Assembly (NCBI RefSeq): GCF_041530365.1
Contig: NZ_CP168034.1
Coordinates: 620,001 to 684,000, forward strand
DNA from: Capnocytophaga sp. ARDL2
Lineage (GTDB): Bacteria; Bacteroidota; Bacteroidia; Flavobacteriales; Flavobacteriaceae
Length of the DNA stretch: 64,000 bases
Direction of reading: 5' to 3'
The translations under genes and the position numbers were made by a program. This document shows, in pieces, positions 1 through 10,047 of the stretch; the stretch's first letter is position 1, and the number at the start of each line of letters is the position of its first letter. The notes beneath the pieces were generated by a model that worked only from the letters and a program-made list of their open reading frames with translations, was not told the origin of the DNA and made no database searches.

Positions 1-1
1 C

Positions 2-2968
2 ACCGACGGATTTCCATTAGAAGGAGTGTCTGTTGAGATTGTCGGTACATCAGAAGGTATAAGTACTGATGAAGACGGTGCTTATAAATTAAATGTTAAG
101 GTTGGAGACAAAATTTCTGTTTCGATGATGGGTTATAAAACTCAAATTATGACAGTAGGTTCTTCAGCTGTTTTAAATTTTACTCTTCCTTATGATGATG
201 AAGGAGAAGAGCTACGAGGTATTGTAATTGACTCTTATCGAACAATTGCAAATGAAAAATCAAACACAGCCAATTCGGTTGTTTCTTCAAAAACGATTGA
301 GGGAAGACCAAACGCATCGTTTGTACAAACTTTACAAGGGCAAGTGCCAGGTTTGAATATTGCTACAGGATCTGGGCAACCTGGTTCATCAAACTCATTA
401 GTTCTTTTGCGTGGTATTGGTTCGATTAATGGTAATATTGAGCCGTTGTTTGTGGTTGATGGAGTGCAAATGAACGGAGCTAATTTTAGAAGTATAAATC
501 CAAATGATATTGAAAATATTACAGTATTGAAAGATGCTGGAGCAACTTCAATCTACGGAAATCGTGGTGCTAATGGGGTAATTGTTGTTACTACAAAAAG
601 AGCAAACTTTGAACAAGATTTGCAAGTGAAGTATGCTGGTTTAACATCTCTTTCTACTATTCAAAAACATAAATACGATTTATTGGATTCTCAAGCTTTG
701 ATGAAATTAGATAATGAATCAGGACGATTGAAAACTAGAAATTGGACAACAAAAGAAATAAATGAAGCGATTAATACAGATTGGATAGATCAATTCTTTA
801 GACAAGGAATAGCTCAGTCTCATACTTTGTCTTTTGCTTCTGGATCTTCTAATTTAGGACAATTTACTTCAATTGGTTTTAACCAACAGGAGGGTATTTT
901 GAGAAATACAGATTTGAAAAGATTTAACTTTAGAAACAATTTGAATGGTCGTTCTAAAGACAGAAGGTTGACATTTAGCACAGGGTTGACTTTTAATTAT
1001 TCTCGTTCAAATCAAGCAGTAGGCTTAGGTCAAGGTTATGTTAATCAAAATCCGACAGTTGCGGCATTGAGAGGTGCACCGTATTTTAATATTAATCGTT
1101 ATGATCCTAATGATTCTTATAAATCTATTGTAAAGATCTACAATACGGCTAATAATAGTAATTTTGTGAAATTAGCACCTTTTTTGATTGAAGATTTATT
1201 AACACATTTTGTGAATTACACAGATGAAATTAAATCTATTGCTAACGGACAGTTAAATTATGATTTAGGAAGAAACTTCTCTACTGGTGTTTCTTTTGGT
1301 TTAGATTATACGGCAACAAGAGGGGTTAGATATGAGTCTCCTCGTTCATTCAATGCTGAATTGTATAAAGAAGAAAATCAAGATTATGGTGGTTTTGAAT
1401 CAGAGTCTAATCTTAGTCAAGCAATCTTTAATACGATTTCTAATTTGAAATGGGGGAAAGAGTTTGAAGGAGGACACGATTTAAGAGCAGGAGTATATTT
1501 AGAATATTTGAGAGCTTTTTCAAATTCATCATCTTTGACTCAAAATGGTTTACATCCATATTTTTCAGGTCCTGCTTATGGAACAGGTTGGATTCGTGAT
1601 GGAAAAGATAATGATTTTTATGTGCCGTCTATTTCTAAAGGAGTGGCGACAGCAGGGTTGTTTTCATATTTAGGTTCTTTAGATTATGATTATAAATCTA
1701 AATACGGATTTAGTGCAACTATTAGACGTGATGCTTCTTTCCGTTTCTCAGAAGTAAATAGATGGGGAACTTTCTGGTCAGTGTCTGGACGTTGGAATTT
1801 AGATAGAGAAGAATTCTTGAAAAACTCTGAGACAGTAACTGCTTTGAAATTGAGAGCTTCTTATGGTACAGCTGGTAATCAAGATATTTTAGGAACAGGT
1901 GTTTTTGGAGCGAGTGGTTTATTTAGAGAATCTTATCAGTTAAGTGGTAGTTCATATTTTGATAAACCAGCGATTTTAATAACAAATATTCCTAATATTA
2001 ATTTGCAGTGGGAAACTATTGAACAAGCCAATGTGGGTATTGATTTCGGATTTTGGAATAATCGTTTGAGAGGTACTGTTGATTTATACCAAAAAACAAC
2101 CAAAGATTTGTATCAAGGAAGACCAGTGTCAGCTATTCACGGAACTACATCTATCAATGATAATATTGGTTCTATGAGAAATAGTGGGGTTGAGTTGGTT
2201 TTGGCAGGAGATGTAGTAAGAAAGAATGACTTGAGAGTAACTTTGAATGCGAATGGATCTTACAACAAAAATGAAATCTTGAAATTGGCATCTCCAGATG
2301 AGAACGGAGCGGTATGGAATGGAGGGCGTACTACATTACGCGAAGGTGATTCGTATGGACAGTTTTACTTGGTAAAATACGCAGGAGTGAATCCAGAAAA
2401 TGGTAATTTGTTGTTCTACGACAAAGATGGTAATAAAGTAGAAACATTTAAAAATACCGATCGTGTATTTACAGGAAAATCTTTCATTCCTAAATATCAA
2501 GGTGCATTTGGATTGGATGCTGAGTATAAAGGTTGGTTTGTGAATGCAAACTTTACTTTTGTAAAAGATGTGTATAGATATGATTCTGATTATCAATCAT
2601 TGATGGATCCGAGAAACTTAGGAAACTTTAATGTGTCTGCAGATATATTAGATTATTGGTCGTCTACAAATACAAATGGAACGATTCCATCTTTGAAAGC
2701 TACGAATTACGATTATCAAGCATATTCAGATAGATTCTTGAAAGATGCTTCTTATGTGCGTTTGAGATATTTGTCTTTAGGATATAATTTCAGACCTCAA
2801 CAGCTAACACATTTAAAATTGTCAGGGTTGAGAGTTTTTGCACAAGCAGAAAACTTATATACATGGACAAAATGGAAAGGTTGGGATGCGGAATCTTTTA
2901 GATCTTCAGATTATTCACAGTATCCTACTCCAAAAACAGTTTCATTTGGTGTAGAGGTGTCTTTCTAA
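2..2968 (+). CDS. SusC/RagA-family TonB-linked outer-membrane transporter (5' truncated)
   Basis: Outer-membrane TonB-dependent channel of the SusC/RagA family, which imports oligosaccharides or peptides with a SusD lipoprotein. The reading frame is open from base 2, so the signal peptide and start lie outside the window. The first residues are the end of a carboxypeptidase-D-like regulatory domain (GISTDEDGAYKLNV, GYK), followed by the plug domain with the hallmark region VVDGVQMNG, LKDAGATSIYGNRGANGVI. The rest is the beta-barrel, ending in an aromatic residue (VEVSF) as is usual for barrels. A SusD gene follows after 22 bp, so the two form an operon. The substrate cannot be read from the sequence. 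Confidence 0.95.
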   Translation, partial: TDGFPLEGVSVEIVGTSEGISTDEDGAYKLNVKVGDKISVSMMGYKTQIMTVGSSAVLNFTLPYDDEGEELRGIVIDSYRTIANEKSNTANSVVSSKTIEGRPNASFVQTLQGQVPGLNIATGSGQPGSSNSLVLLRGIGSINGNIEPLFVVDGVQMNGANFRSINPNDIENITVLKDAGATSIYGNRGANGVIVVTTKRANFEQDLQVKYAGLTSLSTIQKHKYDLLDSQALMKLDNESGRLKTRNWTTKEINEAINTDWIDQFFRQGIAQSHTLSFASGSSNLGQFTSIGFNQQEGILRNTDLKRFNFRNNLNGRSKDRRLTFSTGLTFNYSRSNQAVGLGQGYVNQNPTVAALRGAPYFNINRYDPNDSYKSIVKIYNTANNSNFVKLAPFLIEDLLTHFVNYTDEIKSIANGQLNYDLGRNFSTGVSFGLDYTATRGVRYESPRSFNAELYKEENQDYGGFESESNLSQAIFNTISNLKWGKEFEGGHDLRAGVYLEYLRAFSNSSSLTQNGLHPYFSGPAYGTGWIRDGKDNDFYVPSISKGVATAGLFSYLGSLDYDYKSKYGFSATIRRDASFRFSEVNRWGTFWSVSGRWNLDREEFLKNSETVTALKLRASYGTAGNQDILGTGVFGASGLFRESYQLSGSSYFDKPAILITNIPNINLQWETIEQANVGIDFGFWNNRLRGTVDLYQKTTKDLYQGRPVSAIHGTTSINDNIGSMRNSGVELVLAGDVVRKNDLRVTLNANGSYNKNEILKLASPDENGAVWNGGRTTLREGDSYGQFYLVKYAGVNPENGNLLFYDKDGNKVETFKNTDRVFTGKSFIPKYQGAFGLDAEYKGWFVNANFTFVKDVYRYDSDYQSLMDPRNLGNFNVSADILDYWSSTNTNGTIPSLKATNYDYQAYSDRFLKDASYVRLRYLSLGYNFRPQQLTHLKLSGLRVFAQAENLYTWTKWKGWDAESFRSSDYSQYPTPKTVSFGVEVSF

Positions 2969-2990
2969 TAATAATTTAAATTTAAAAAAG

Positions 2991-4631
2991 ATGAAAAATA
3001 AATTAATAATAGCAATGTTAGCATTAGGTACTTTAGCTACTTCTTGTACTGATGCTTATGATATCGTTCAAAAAGGAGAGGTAAACGTTGATACCGATGC
3101 TTTCAGAACAGCAGCTGACATTGTTTCTGGGTTAAATACCGTGTATTCATCAATTCCTGTAGGGACAGAAATAGAATTTAACTCTGTATTTACTGATGAA
3201 ATAGCGATTGGTTTGGAGAATGGAGGACAAGGTTTATTGAGAGGTGAGTATAATTTCTTTATGGAGCCAGGTTCTAGTTATGCTTCAAACTTGTGGGGGT
3301 CTTATTATTTAATGATCAATAGATTGAATAGATTAGAGGCTACTGCAATTAAACTTTTAGACGCAACTACTAATCAAAATGAAAAATTAGATTTTAAAAA
3401 TGCGTTAGCTGAAATTTATGTTTTGAGAGCTTATGCACATTACAAGTTGTTCTCTTATTTTACTCCAGATTATAAGAATGATAAAGGAGAATCTATCATA
3501 ATATTAGATCACGTTCCTCCTGCAGATTATTCTTATAGTTTGCCAAGAAACAATGTGAAAGATGTTGTTGATTTTATTATGGCAGATTTGAAGAAAGCAA
3601 CAGACTCTCGTAGTTCTTGGGGGACTTCTTCATATTATGTGAATTTGAATATGATCAATGCAATTAGAGCTAAGTTGTATGCAATGGTTGCTAAAACACC
3701 TTCTGATTGGCAAAAAGTAGTTGACTATTCTAAAGATGCTTTGATAGGTAAGAGAGCAATTGGTCAGTCAGAGTACCAAGAGATGTTCAAAAGAGATGGT
3801 TCGATGGGAGAATTTGACGAGTCTATTTTTGTTATGAAATCTACATTAAATACAGGACCTCGTCCAGTAAGTACTTGGTATACCGTTAGAGCTTCAAGTG
3901 ATGGGTCTCCTATCTATGAAATGGGGAGATCTTTGTACAACGAATTGGATAATTTAGATAAAGGTGCACCTGTTGGAGAGTATGATTTTTCTAAAGCAAG
4001 AAATGATGTTAGATATACAGTGAATTTATTACCTTCAGGTGTGTTTCCAGACAATAAAGGTACAAAAGTATTACTAAATTACGATACAGCACCTGTTTCA
4101 CAGTATAAAGGAGAAGATGTATTGTTGATTGGTAAATTTAGAGGTTTGGTAGGAAATAATTTAGCCAACGACGTTCCTTTGATTAGAGCATCAGATATCT
4201 TGTTGACAATGGCTGAAGCCATGGTTGAGTTAAATCAACCACTAGGAACAGTTCCCGTAGCTATTGATCCTGATGATATAGTAGGTAATTATTCAAGTGT
4301 TTATAATGTTTTATATACAATAAGACATCAGCGTAGCATTGATTATTCTAAAATTAATTTAGTAGCTCCTGTTAGCAAACAAGATGCGTTCAATATGATT
4401 TTGAAAGAAAGAAGAGTTGAATTGGCATTTGAAGGGCATCGTTATTTAGATATGAAGCGTTTAGGAGCTAAAGCAGGTTCAGAAGGATTTGTAAGATACA
4501 GTAGAGATTGTGAAGGCTTGGTATCTTGTAGTTTACCTGTAACAAGTCATAAAATGACACTACCTATTCCACAGGTAGAGTTGAATGGTAATTCAAAAAT
4601 AAATTCTGCTGATCAAAACCCTGGATATTAA
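2991..4631 (+). CDS. SusD/RagB-family nutrient-binding outer-membrane lipoprotein
   Basis: Surface lipoprotein of 546 aa that caps the SusC channel and binds its ligand. The signal peptide ends in a lipobox (LATSC, Cys about residue 19). The TPR-like SusD fold is indicated by AEIYVLRAYAHYKLF near residue 145 and by the C-terminal signature ILKERRVELAFEGHRYLDMKRLG, which is typical of RagB/SusD. It starts 22 bp after SusC and is followed by a strong terminator, so the operon ends here. No glycoside hydrolase or peptidase follows, so the substrate is unknown. Confidence 0.95.
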   Translation: MKNKLIIAMLALGTLATSCTDAYDIVQKGEVNVDTDAFRTAADIVSGLNTVYSSIPVGTEIEFNSVFTDEIAIGLENGGQGLLRGEYNFFMEPGSSYASNLWGSYYLMINRLNRLEATAIKLLDATTNQNEKLDFKNALAEIYVLRAYAHYKLFSYFTPDYKNDKGESIIILDHVPPADYSYSLPRNNVKDVVDFIMADLKKATDSRSSWGTSSYYVNLNMINAIRAKLYAMVAKTPSDWQKVVDYSKDALIGKRAIGQSEYQEMFKRDGSMGEFDESIFVMKSTLNTGPRPVSTWYTVRASSDGSPIYEMGRSLYNELDNLDKGAPVGEYDFSKARNDVRYTVNLLPSGVFPDNKGTKVLLNYDTAPVSQYKGEDVLLIGKFRGLVGNNLANDVPLIRASDILLTMAEAMVELNQPLGTVPVAIDPDDIVGNYSSVYNVLYTIRHQRSIDYSKINLVAPVSKQDAFNMILKERRVELAFEGHRYLDMKRLGAKAGSEGFVRYSRDCEGLVSCSLPVTSHKMTLPIPQVELNGNSKINSADQNPGY

Positions 4632-4644
4632 TATTTATTATTAT

Positions 4645-4678
4645 AAAAAAACCGCCTCTTTTGAGGTGGTTTTTTTTG
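4645..4678 (+). terminator. Rho-independent terminator of the susCD operon
   Basis: Stem ACCGCCTC / GAGGTGGT with a short TTTT loop, followed by eight T residues, directly downstream of the SusD stop codon. Confidence 0.9.
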
Positions 4679-4708
4679 TTTTGCATTATTTTGTTTTATT
4701 TTTAATAG

Positions 4709-4716
4709 TATATTTG
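4709..4716 (+). promoter_or_regulatory. Candidate -7 promoter element (TATATTTG)
   Basis: A perfect Bacteroidota -7 motif TAnnTTTG, 18 bp upstream of the ATG at 4734. The nearest upstream TTG is 15 bp away, shorter than the usual 19-21, so only the -7 element is convincing. Confidence 0.5.
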
Positions 4717-4733
4717 TGTTTTAATTTTAAATT

Positions 4734-5717
4734 ATGAAACGTGTGTTGATTACTGGTGCTGCTGGGTTTATTGGTTCGCATCTTTGTGATAGATTTATTA
4801 AAGAGGGTATGTACGTTATTGGTATGGATAACCTTATCACTGGCGATTTGAAAAATATCCAACACTTGTTTTCGCATCCACATTTTGAATTTCATCAGCA
4901 CGATGTAACCAAATTTGTACACATACCCAATCACCTCGATTATATACTGCATTTCGCTTCTCCTGCAAGCCCTATAGATTATCTAAAAATTCCGATTCAG
5001 ACATTGAAGGTGAGTTCGCTTGGGACTCATAATCTTTTAGGTTTAGCAAGAGTGAAAAAAGCTCGTATTCTCATAGCGTCAACATCTGAAGTATATGGTG
5101 ATCCACTGGTGCATCCACAGACGGAAGATTATTATGGAAATGTAAATGCTATCGGACCTCGTGGAGTATATGACGAAGCCAAACGCTTTCAAGAATCACT
5201 GACGATGGCATATCATACGTTTCACGGTTTGGAAACACGTATTGTAAGGATTTTCAACACCTATGGTCCTCGTATGCGTGTAAATGATGGTAGGGTTATT
5301 CCTGCTTTTATGGGGCAAATTTTACGCAACGAACCACTCACAGTGTTTGGTGATGGAAATCAAACGCGTTCGTTTTGCTATATAGACGATCAAATAGAAG
5401 GTATTTTTAGATTGTTGATGAGTGATTATCACTTGCCTGTAAATATTGGTAATCCAGAAGAAATCACTATAAACGAATTTGTGAAAGAAATTGCTCAATT
5501 GGCAGGAAAAGAGGTTGAAATAGTAAATAAACCGTTGCCTGTAAACGATCCATTACAACGAAAACCAGATATTTCTTTAGCTATACAATTGCTCAATTGG
5601 GAACCAAAAGTAGGTCGCTCTGAAGGATTGAAATTGACTTTTGACTATTTTAAAAGTTTGTCATCAGAAGAGCTAAATAAAGAAGCACATAAAGATTTTT
5701 CAAAATATATATATTAA
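4734..5717 (+). CDS. UDP-glucuronate decarboxylase (UDP-xylose synthase-like)
   Basis: Extended short-chain dehydrogenase of 327 aa that probably converts UDP-glucuronate to UDP-xylose for surface polysaccharide. The Rossmann motif GAAGFIG is at residues 8-14, and the catalytic Tyr-x3-Lys is Y146/K150 within [12 protein letters not shown]. The blocks [35 protein letters not shown] and [14 protein letters not shown] are characteristic of the UXS family rather than of 4,6-dehydratases or UDP-glucose epimerases. The next gene, a polyprenyl-phosphate sugar transferase, starts 4 bp after the stop, so both belong to one polysaccharide-initiation operon. Confidence 0.9.
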   Translation: MKRVLITGAAGFIGSHLCDRFIKEGMYVIGMDNLITGDLKNIQHLFSHPHFEFHQHDVTKFVHIPNHLDYILHFASPASPIDYLKIPIQTLKVSSLGTHNLLGLARVKKARILIASTSEVYGDPLVHPQTEDYYGNVNAIGPRGVYDEAKRFQESLTMAYHTFHGLETRIVRIFNTYGPRMRVNDGRVIPAFMGQILRNEPLTVFGDGNQTRSFCYIDDQIEGIFRLLMSDYHLPVNIGNPEEITINEFVKEIAQLAGKEVEIVNKPLPVNDPLQRKPDISLAIQLLNWEPKVGRSEGLKLTFDYFKSLSSEELNKEAHKDFSKYIY

Positions 5718-5721
5718 ATAA

Positions 5722-7059
5722 ATGAGTACATTTTCCTTAGGTCGTTATTCAAAATACATTCGTACAATTACTATCTGTTACGACCTTCTGGTGTTGTTAT
5801 TCGTTTTAAACTACCTATTAAACTATCATTTTTTTTACTTTTATTCAGCCACTGTTATAATTGTTTGGCTGGTGGTTTCAATGCTAACTTCGTATTATGA
5901 AGTTTATAGATTTACGAGTTTAAAAGAAATTTTTATCAAAAGTAGTAAACAGTTTTCTTTATTTGCTCTTTTGATATTTTGTTTTGATACACTGATTAAT
6001 TTTTCCATAGAATTAAATTTTTTATTGAAATTTTTCAGTTGGGTGTTATTGTTTATCTTGGGGTTTAAATTAATTACTTTTTTTTCTCTTAGATATTTTA
6101 GAAAATATTTCAATGGAAATAATCGTGTGGTTTTGACTATTGGTAAAGATGAACGCACACAACAACTCAATAGATTTTTTACTACAAAAAAAATATATGG
6201 ATATAATTTAAAACATGCATTAAACGAATTTTCAATCGAAACATTAGAAGAAATAGTAAAACATGAAAAAATTGACGAAATTTACGTTTCTTTGAGTGAC
6301 TTTGATGTCAATCAATTGAAACAAATCATTTTGTTTACGGATAATTATTTTATCAATTTAAAATATATTCCAAGTGAAAAAGAAATAATTATTAAATCAA
6401 AAAATATTCAATTTTACGGAAATATTCCGATTATTTCAGAGTATAAAACACCTTTGCATAATTCGTTTAACCGATTTATAAAGCGATTATTTGATATACT
6501 ATTTTCGATTTTAGTCATCGTATTTATCATGTCTTGGTTGTTTCCATTGATTGCTTTGTTGATAAAATTGGATTCAAAGGGACCAGTTATTTTCAAACAA
6601 AAGCGAAATGGATTGTATTACAAAGAGTTTGATTGCTACAAATTTCGTTCGATGTATGTAAATAAGGAAGCTCATACATTACAAGCCAATAAAAATGACT
6701 CTCGTGTAACAAAAGTGGGGAAATTATTAAGAAAAACCTCTCTCGATGAAATGCCTCAATTTTTCAATGTTTTTATTGGAAATATGTCTGTTTGTGGTTC
6801 ACGACCTCACATGCTCAAACTCACAGAAAAATACGAAAAACAAGTTTATCGATACAAGTTGAGACATTTTGTAAAACCTGGAATCACTGGGATGGCACAG
6901 ACACACGGATATAGAGGGGAAATTACCTCAAAAGAGACCATTATCAACCGTGTGAAATACGATATATTTTACATAGAAAAATGGTCGTTATGGATGGATA
7001 TAAAAATCGTCTTTTTGACAATAAAAAATATGTTGTTGGGAGATGAAAATGCTTATTAA
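5722..7059 (+). CDS. Polyprenyl-phosphate sugar phosphotransferase (WcaJ/PglC-type bacterial sugar transferase)
   Basis: Membrane enzyme of 445 aa that transfers a sugar-1-phosphate from a nucleotide sugar to undecaprenyl phosphate, the first step of O-antigen, capsule or exopolysaccharide assembly. The N-terminal 120 residues form about four hydrophobic segments, followed by a soluble CoA-binding-like region. The C-terminal catalytic domain starts at KRLFDILFSILV and carries KFRSM, RKTSLDEMPQFFNV, GSRPHM and the PGITGMAQ block, all typical of the family. It starts 4 bp after the UDP-glucuronate decarboxylase gene. No further glycosyltransferases follow, so the pair is a short cassette. Confidence 0.9.
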   Translation: MSTFSLGRYSKYIRTITICYDLLVLLFVLNYLLNYHFFYFYSATVIIVWLVVSMLTSYYEVYRFTSLKEIFIKSSKQFSLFALLIFCFDTLINFSIELNFLLKFFSWVLLFILGFKLITFFSLRYFRKYFNGNNRVVLTIGKDERTQQLNRFFTTKKIYGYNLKHALNEFSIETLEEIVKHEKIDEIYVSLSDFDVNQLKQIILFTDNYFINLKYIPSEKEIIIKSKNIQFYGNIPIISEYKTPLHNSFNRFIKRLFDILFSILVIVFIMSWLFPLIALLIKLDSKGPVIFKQKRNGLYYKEFDCYKFRSMYVNKEAHTLQANKNDSRVTKVGKLLRKTSLDEMPQFFNVFIGNMSVCGSRPHMLKLTEKYEKQVYRYKLRHFVKPGITGMAQTHGYRGEITSKETIINRVKYDIFYIEKWSLWMDIKIVFLTIKNMLLGDENAY

Positions 7060-7064
7060 TACTG

Positions 7065-7072
7065 TAAATTTG
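7065..7072 (+). promoter_or_regulatory. Candidate -7 promoter element (TAAATTTG) of purD
   Basis: TAnnTTTG match 17 bp upstream of the purD ATG at 7090, overlapping the short gap after the sugar transferase gene. No correctly spaced TTG at -33 is visible, so support is moderate. Confidence 0.4.
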
Positions 7073-7089
7073 TACAAAATATACAAAAT

Positions 7090-8364
7090 ATGAAAAAAAT
7101 ATTATTGTTGGGTTCTGGAGGAAGAGAACACGCCTTGGCATGGAAAATATTGCAAAGCAATCGTTGTGAAAAATTGTTTGTAGCTCCTGGAAATGCAGGG
7201 ACTTTGCAAATTGCTGAAAATGTATTATTAAATCCAAATGATTTTCAAAAGGTAAAAGAGTTTGTTTTAAACAATGGGGTAAATATGGTCGTAGTAGGTC
7301 CTGAAGAACCATTGGTAAACGGAATTTACGATTTTTTTGCTGAGGATAGCCAATTGAAATCTATTCCAGTAATTGGACCATCTAAAGTTGGAGCTCAATT
7401 GGAAGGAAGTAAAGATTTTGCGAAACAATTTTTACAAAAACACAATATTCCTACTGCAAGATACCAATCGTTTACTAAAGAAACGGTAGAACAAGGATGT
7501 GAATTCTTAACTACATTATCAGCTCCTTATGTGTTAAAAGCCGATGGTTTGGCAGCAGGAAAAGGGGTGTTGATTATCTATAATTTGGCAGAAGCTCAAC
7601 AAGAATTGAGAAATATGTTGGTGGATGCAAAATTTGGTAATGCATCTTCAAAAGTAGTGGTTGAAGAATTTTTGGATGGAATAGAGTTGTCTTGTTTTGT
7701 GTTGACTGACGGAAAAAGCTACAAAGTATTGCCAACAGCCAAAGATTATAAGCGAATAGGAGAGGGCGATACAGGTTTGAACACAGGAGGAATGGGAGCA
7801 ATTTCTCCAGTGCCATTTGTAGATGAGGCTTTGATGAAAAAAATAGAAGAAAAAATTATCAAGCCTACAATAGAAGGATTGCAAAAAGACAATATTACTT
7901 ACAAAGGGTTTGTTTTTATCGGATTGATAAAAGTAGGGGATGAGCCTTATGTAATCGAATACAATGTGCGTATGGGAGACCCAGAAACAGAAGTAGTAAT
8001 GCCTCGTATCAAATCGGATATTGTAGAGTTATTTGATGCATTGAGCAACCAAACCCTTGACCAAGCAACCTTGGAAATCGACGAAAGAGCAGCGACAACT
8101 GTTATGATTGTATCAGGTGGATATCCAGAAGATTATGAAAAAGGAAAAGTAATCACAGGAATCAAAAATGTGCAAAATTCTATCGTATTTCACGCAGGTA
8201 CTACCGAAAAAGACGGTAAAGTGGTAACAAGCGGAGGTCGTGTATTGGCGATAACTTCGTATGGCGAAACATTTAGAGATGCACTAAAGCAATCGTATGA
8301 AAATGTAGATAAAATCGATTTTGAAGGAAAGTATTTCAGAACTGATTTAGGATTTGACTTATAA
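7090..8364 (+). CDS. purD: Phosphoribosylamine-glycine ligase (GAR synthetase)
   Basis: Second step of de novo purine synthesis: joins glycine to phosphoribosylamine using ATP. The 424-aa length is normal for PurD. N-terminal [23 protein letters not shown] and [16 protein letters not shown], the ATP-grasp lysine region [21 protein letters not shown] and the metal-binding [11 protein letters not shown] are all family signatures in the right order. It stands alone between the polysaccharide genes and a bidirectional terminator shared with convergent pheS. Confidence 0.97.
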   Translation: MKKILLLGSGGREHALAWKILQSNRCEKLFVAPGNAGTLQIAENVLLNPNDFQKVKEFVLNNGVNMVVVGPEEPLVNGIYDFFAEDSQLKSIPVIGPSKVGAQLEGSKDFAKQFLQKHNIPTARYQSFTKETVEQGCEFLTTLSAPYVLKADGLAAGKGVLIIYNLAEAQQELRNMLVDAKFGNASSKVVVEEFLDGIELSCFVLTDGKSYKVLPTAKDYKRIGEGDTGLNTGGMGAISPVPFVDEALMKKIEEKIIKPTIEGLQKDNITYKGFVFIGLIKVGDEPYVIEYNVRMGDPETEVVMPRIKSDIVELFDALSNQTLDQATLEIDERAATTVMIVSGGYPEDYEKGKVITGIKNVQNSIVFHAGTTEKDGKVVTSGGRVLAITSYGETFRDALKQSYENVDKIDFEGKYFRTDLGFDL

Positions 8365-8371
8365 AAAACAA

Positions 8372-8400
8372 AAACACCGCTCAAAAGGCGGTGTTTTTTT
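8372..8400. terminator. Bidirectional terminator between purD and pheS
   Basis: Hairpin AACACCGC / GCGGTGTT with A-rich and T-rich flanks on opposite sides, placed between two convergent genes, so it can act on both strands. Confidence 0.85.
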
Positions 8401-8403
8401 ATA

Positions 8404-9423
8404 TTAAAAGTTAGATTTAAATTGCTCCAAAAAGCGTACGTCGTTTTCAAAATACATACGAATGTCTCCGATTTGATACAACAGCATCGCCATACGCTCC
8501 AATCCCATTCCAAAAGCAAATCCTGAATATTCCTCAGGGTTGATATTTGATGCTTTCAATACATTAGGGTCAACCATTCCACATCCCATGATTTCGAGCC
8601 ATCCTGTACCTTTGGTAATGCGATAGTCTGTTTCGGTTTTTAATCCCCAATACACATCTACTTCAGCACTCGGCTCAGTAAATGGGAAATACGACGGACG
8701 CAAACGGATTTTTGATTTGCCAAACATCTCTTTTGTAAAGTACAACAAGGTCTGTTTCAAATCGGCAAACGATACATCTTTGTCGATATACAATCCCTCT
8801 ACTTGGTGGAAAATGCAGTGCGAACGCGAAGAAATCGCTTCGTTTCTAAATACTCTCCCTGGCGAAATCGTACGAATCGGCGGTTGATTGTTTTCCATGT
8901 ATCTCACTTGCACAGACGAAGTGTGCGTACGCAACAAATACTCTGGATTGGTCTGCACAAAGAAAGTATCTTGCATATCTCTTGCAGGATGGTGTGCAGG
9001 AAAGTTCAACGCCTCGAAATTGTGCCAATCATCCTCAATCTCTGGACCTTCCGAAACATTAAATCCGATAGAAGAAAAGATGTCAATTACTTGATTTTTT
9101 ACCAATGAGATAGGGTGTCTTCCTCCAATGTTTTGTGCAAAACCTGGACGCGTAAGATCTCCGTAAATCGCATAGGCACTGTTTTGATTGTCCAATTGTT
9201 CTTGAGCGTCTTTTATCTTGTTTTCTACCAAATTTTTCAGCGTATTAATCGCCTGTCCAAACGATTTTTTTTGATCGTTGGGTACATTTTTAAATTCGGC
9301 AAATAAATCGGTCAAAATTCCTTTTTTTGATAAGTATTTCAAACGCAAAGACTCCATTGTCTCTTTGTTTGTAATTTGGAAATTTTCAACTTCTTTGAGT
9401 AATTGTTTTATTTTATCTATCAT
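8404..9423 (-). CDS. pheS: Phenylalanyl-tRNA synthetase alpha subunit
   Basis: Catalytic alpha subunit (339 aa) of the alpha2beta2 enzyme that charges tRNA-Phe. The N-terminal coiled coil is followed by the class II core: motif 1 region RHPISLVKNQVIDIF, motif 2 FRNEAISSRSHCIFHQVEG and motif 3 FGMGLERMAMLLYQI. The ATG lies 27 bp downstream of a TATTTTTG -7 element (on the minus strand at 9450-9457). pheT is not adjacent, which is common in this phylum. Confidence 0.97.
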   Translation of the reverse strand: MIDKIKQLLKEVENFQITNKETMESLRLKYLSKKGILTDLFAEFKNVPNDQKKSFGQAINTLKNLVENKIKDAQEQLDNQNSAYAIYGDLTRPGFAQNIGGRHPISLVKNQVIDIFSSIGFNVSEGPEIEDDWHNFEALNFPAHHPARDMQDTFFVQTNPEYLLRTHTSSVQVRYMENNQPPIRTISPGRVFRNEAISSRSHCIFHQVEGLYIDKDVSFADLKQTLLYFTKEMFGKSKIRLRPSYFPFTEPSAEVDVYWGLKTETDYRITKGTGWLEIMGCGMVDPNVLKASNINPEEYSGFAFGMGLERMAMLLYQIGDIRMYFENDVRFLEQFKSNF

Positions 9424-9479
9424 GAGATTACATTTTGTAAATCAGGGTGCAAAAATACGTTTTTTTTAGTTTGTTTTCG

Positions 9480-9836
9480 TTAAGAAATGTATTCTTTTTC
9501 CAAAAAATACTGAACCACAGCTTCTTTCATTAACACACTTTGTTCGCCCGCTTTTAGCATAGGCAATTGTTCTACCATATTGTAATGAGGCCAACCGTCT
9601 TGATCAAAATGACTAAAGCTGTAATAACCAAAGGGTTCGAGTAGTCTGCAAATCGCAATATGCATCAGATTTACTTTATCGTCTTTTTTAAATTTTCTCT
9701 TGTATTGTCCTAATTCTTGCACGCCGATAAGGTAGATGATTCCCTCCAAATCCAAGGTTTCTCCATCTCCAAATTGTTCAGAAATTTTTTGTTGTAATGT
9801 TTCCCAGCGTTGTTTCAATTGTTCGTCTCTTGCCAT
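9480..9836 (-). CDS. Conserved hypothetical protein (118 aa)
   Basis: Small soluble protein without signal peptide or membrane segment. It is charged at the N-terminus (ARDEQLKQRWETLQQK) and has a central segment GIIYLIGVQELGQY and an aromatic-rich part GYYSFSHFDQDGWPHYN. I believe similar proteins are conserved in Flavobacteriales, but no function is known to me. A TATCTTTG -7 element on the minus strand at 9854-9861 precedes the ATG by about 18 bp, so the gene is probably expressed. It may be co-transcribed with pheS, whose start is 57 bp downstream, although pheS has its own -7 element. Confidence 0.75.
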   Translation of the reverse strand: MARDEQLKQRWETLQQKISEQFGDGETLDLEGIIYLIGVQELGQYKRKFKKDDKVNLMHIAICRLLEPFGYYSFSHFDQDGWPHYNMVEQLPMLKAGEQSVLMKEAVVQYFLEKEYIS

Positions 9837-10016
9837 AATTTTTTTTGTTGTGGCAAAGATAGAGAATAATGTACAAAGTACTAAATTGAAAGAAAATCAA
9901 ATTTTATTGACAAAATGAAAAATATTTTAGTATTATGTGTAGCACTTATTTTGAAATAAGGTCTGTTTTTTATGATAGGACAAGAAATAACATTAGGTAA
10001 AAAAGTAAAATATCAG

Positions 10017-10024
10017 TACATTTG
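10017..10024 (+). promoter_or_regulatory. Candidate -7 element (TACATTTG) of the prenyl synthase gene
   Basis: TAnnTTTG match 23 bp before the ATG at 10048. No clear TTG at the expected -33 position. Confidence 0.45.
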
Positions 10025-10047
10025 CAACAAATCATTTTGCAAAATTC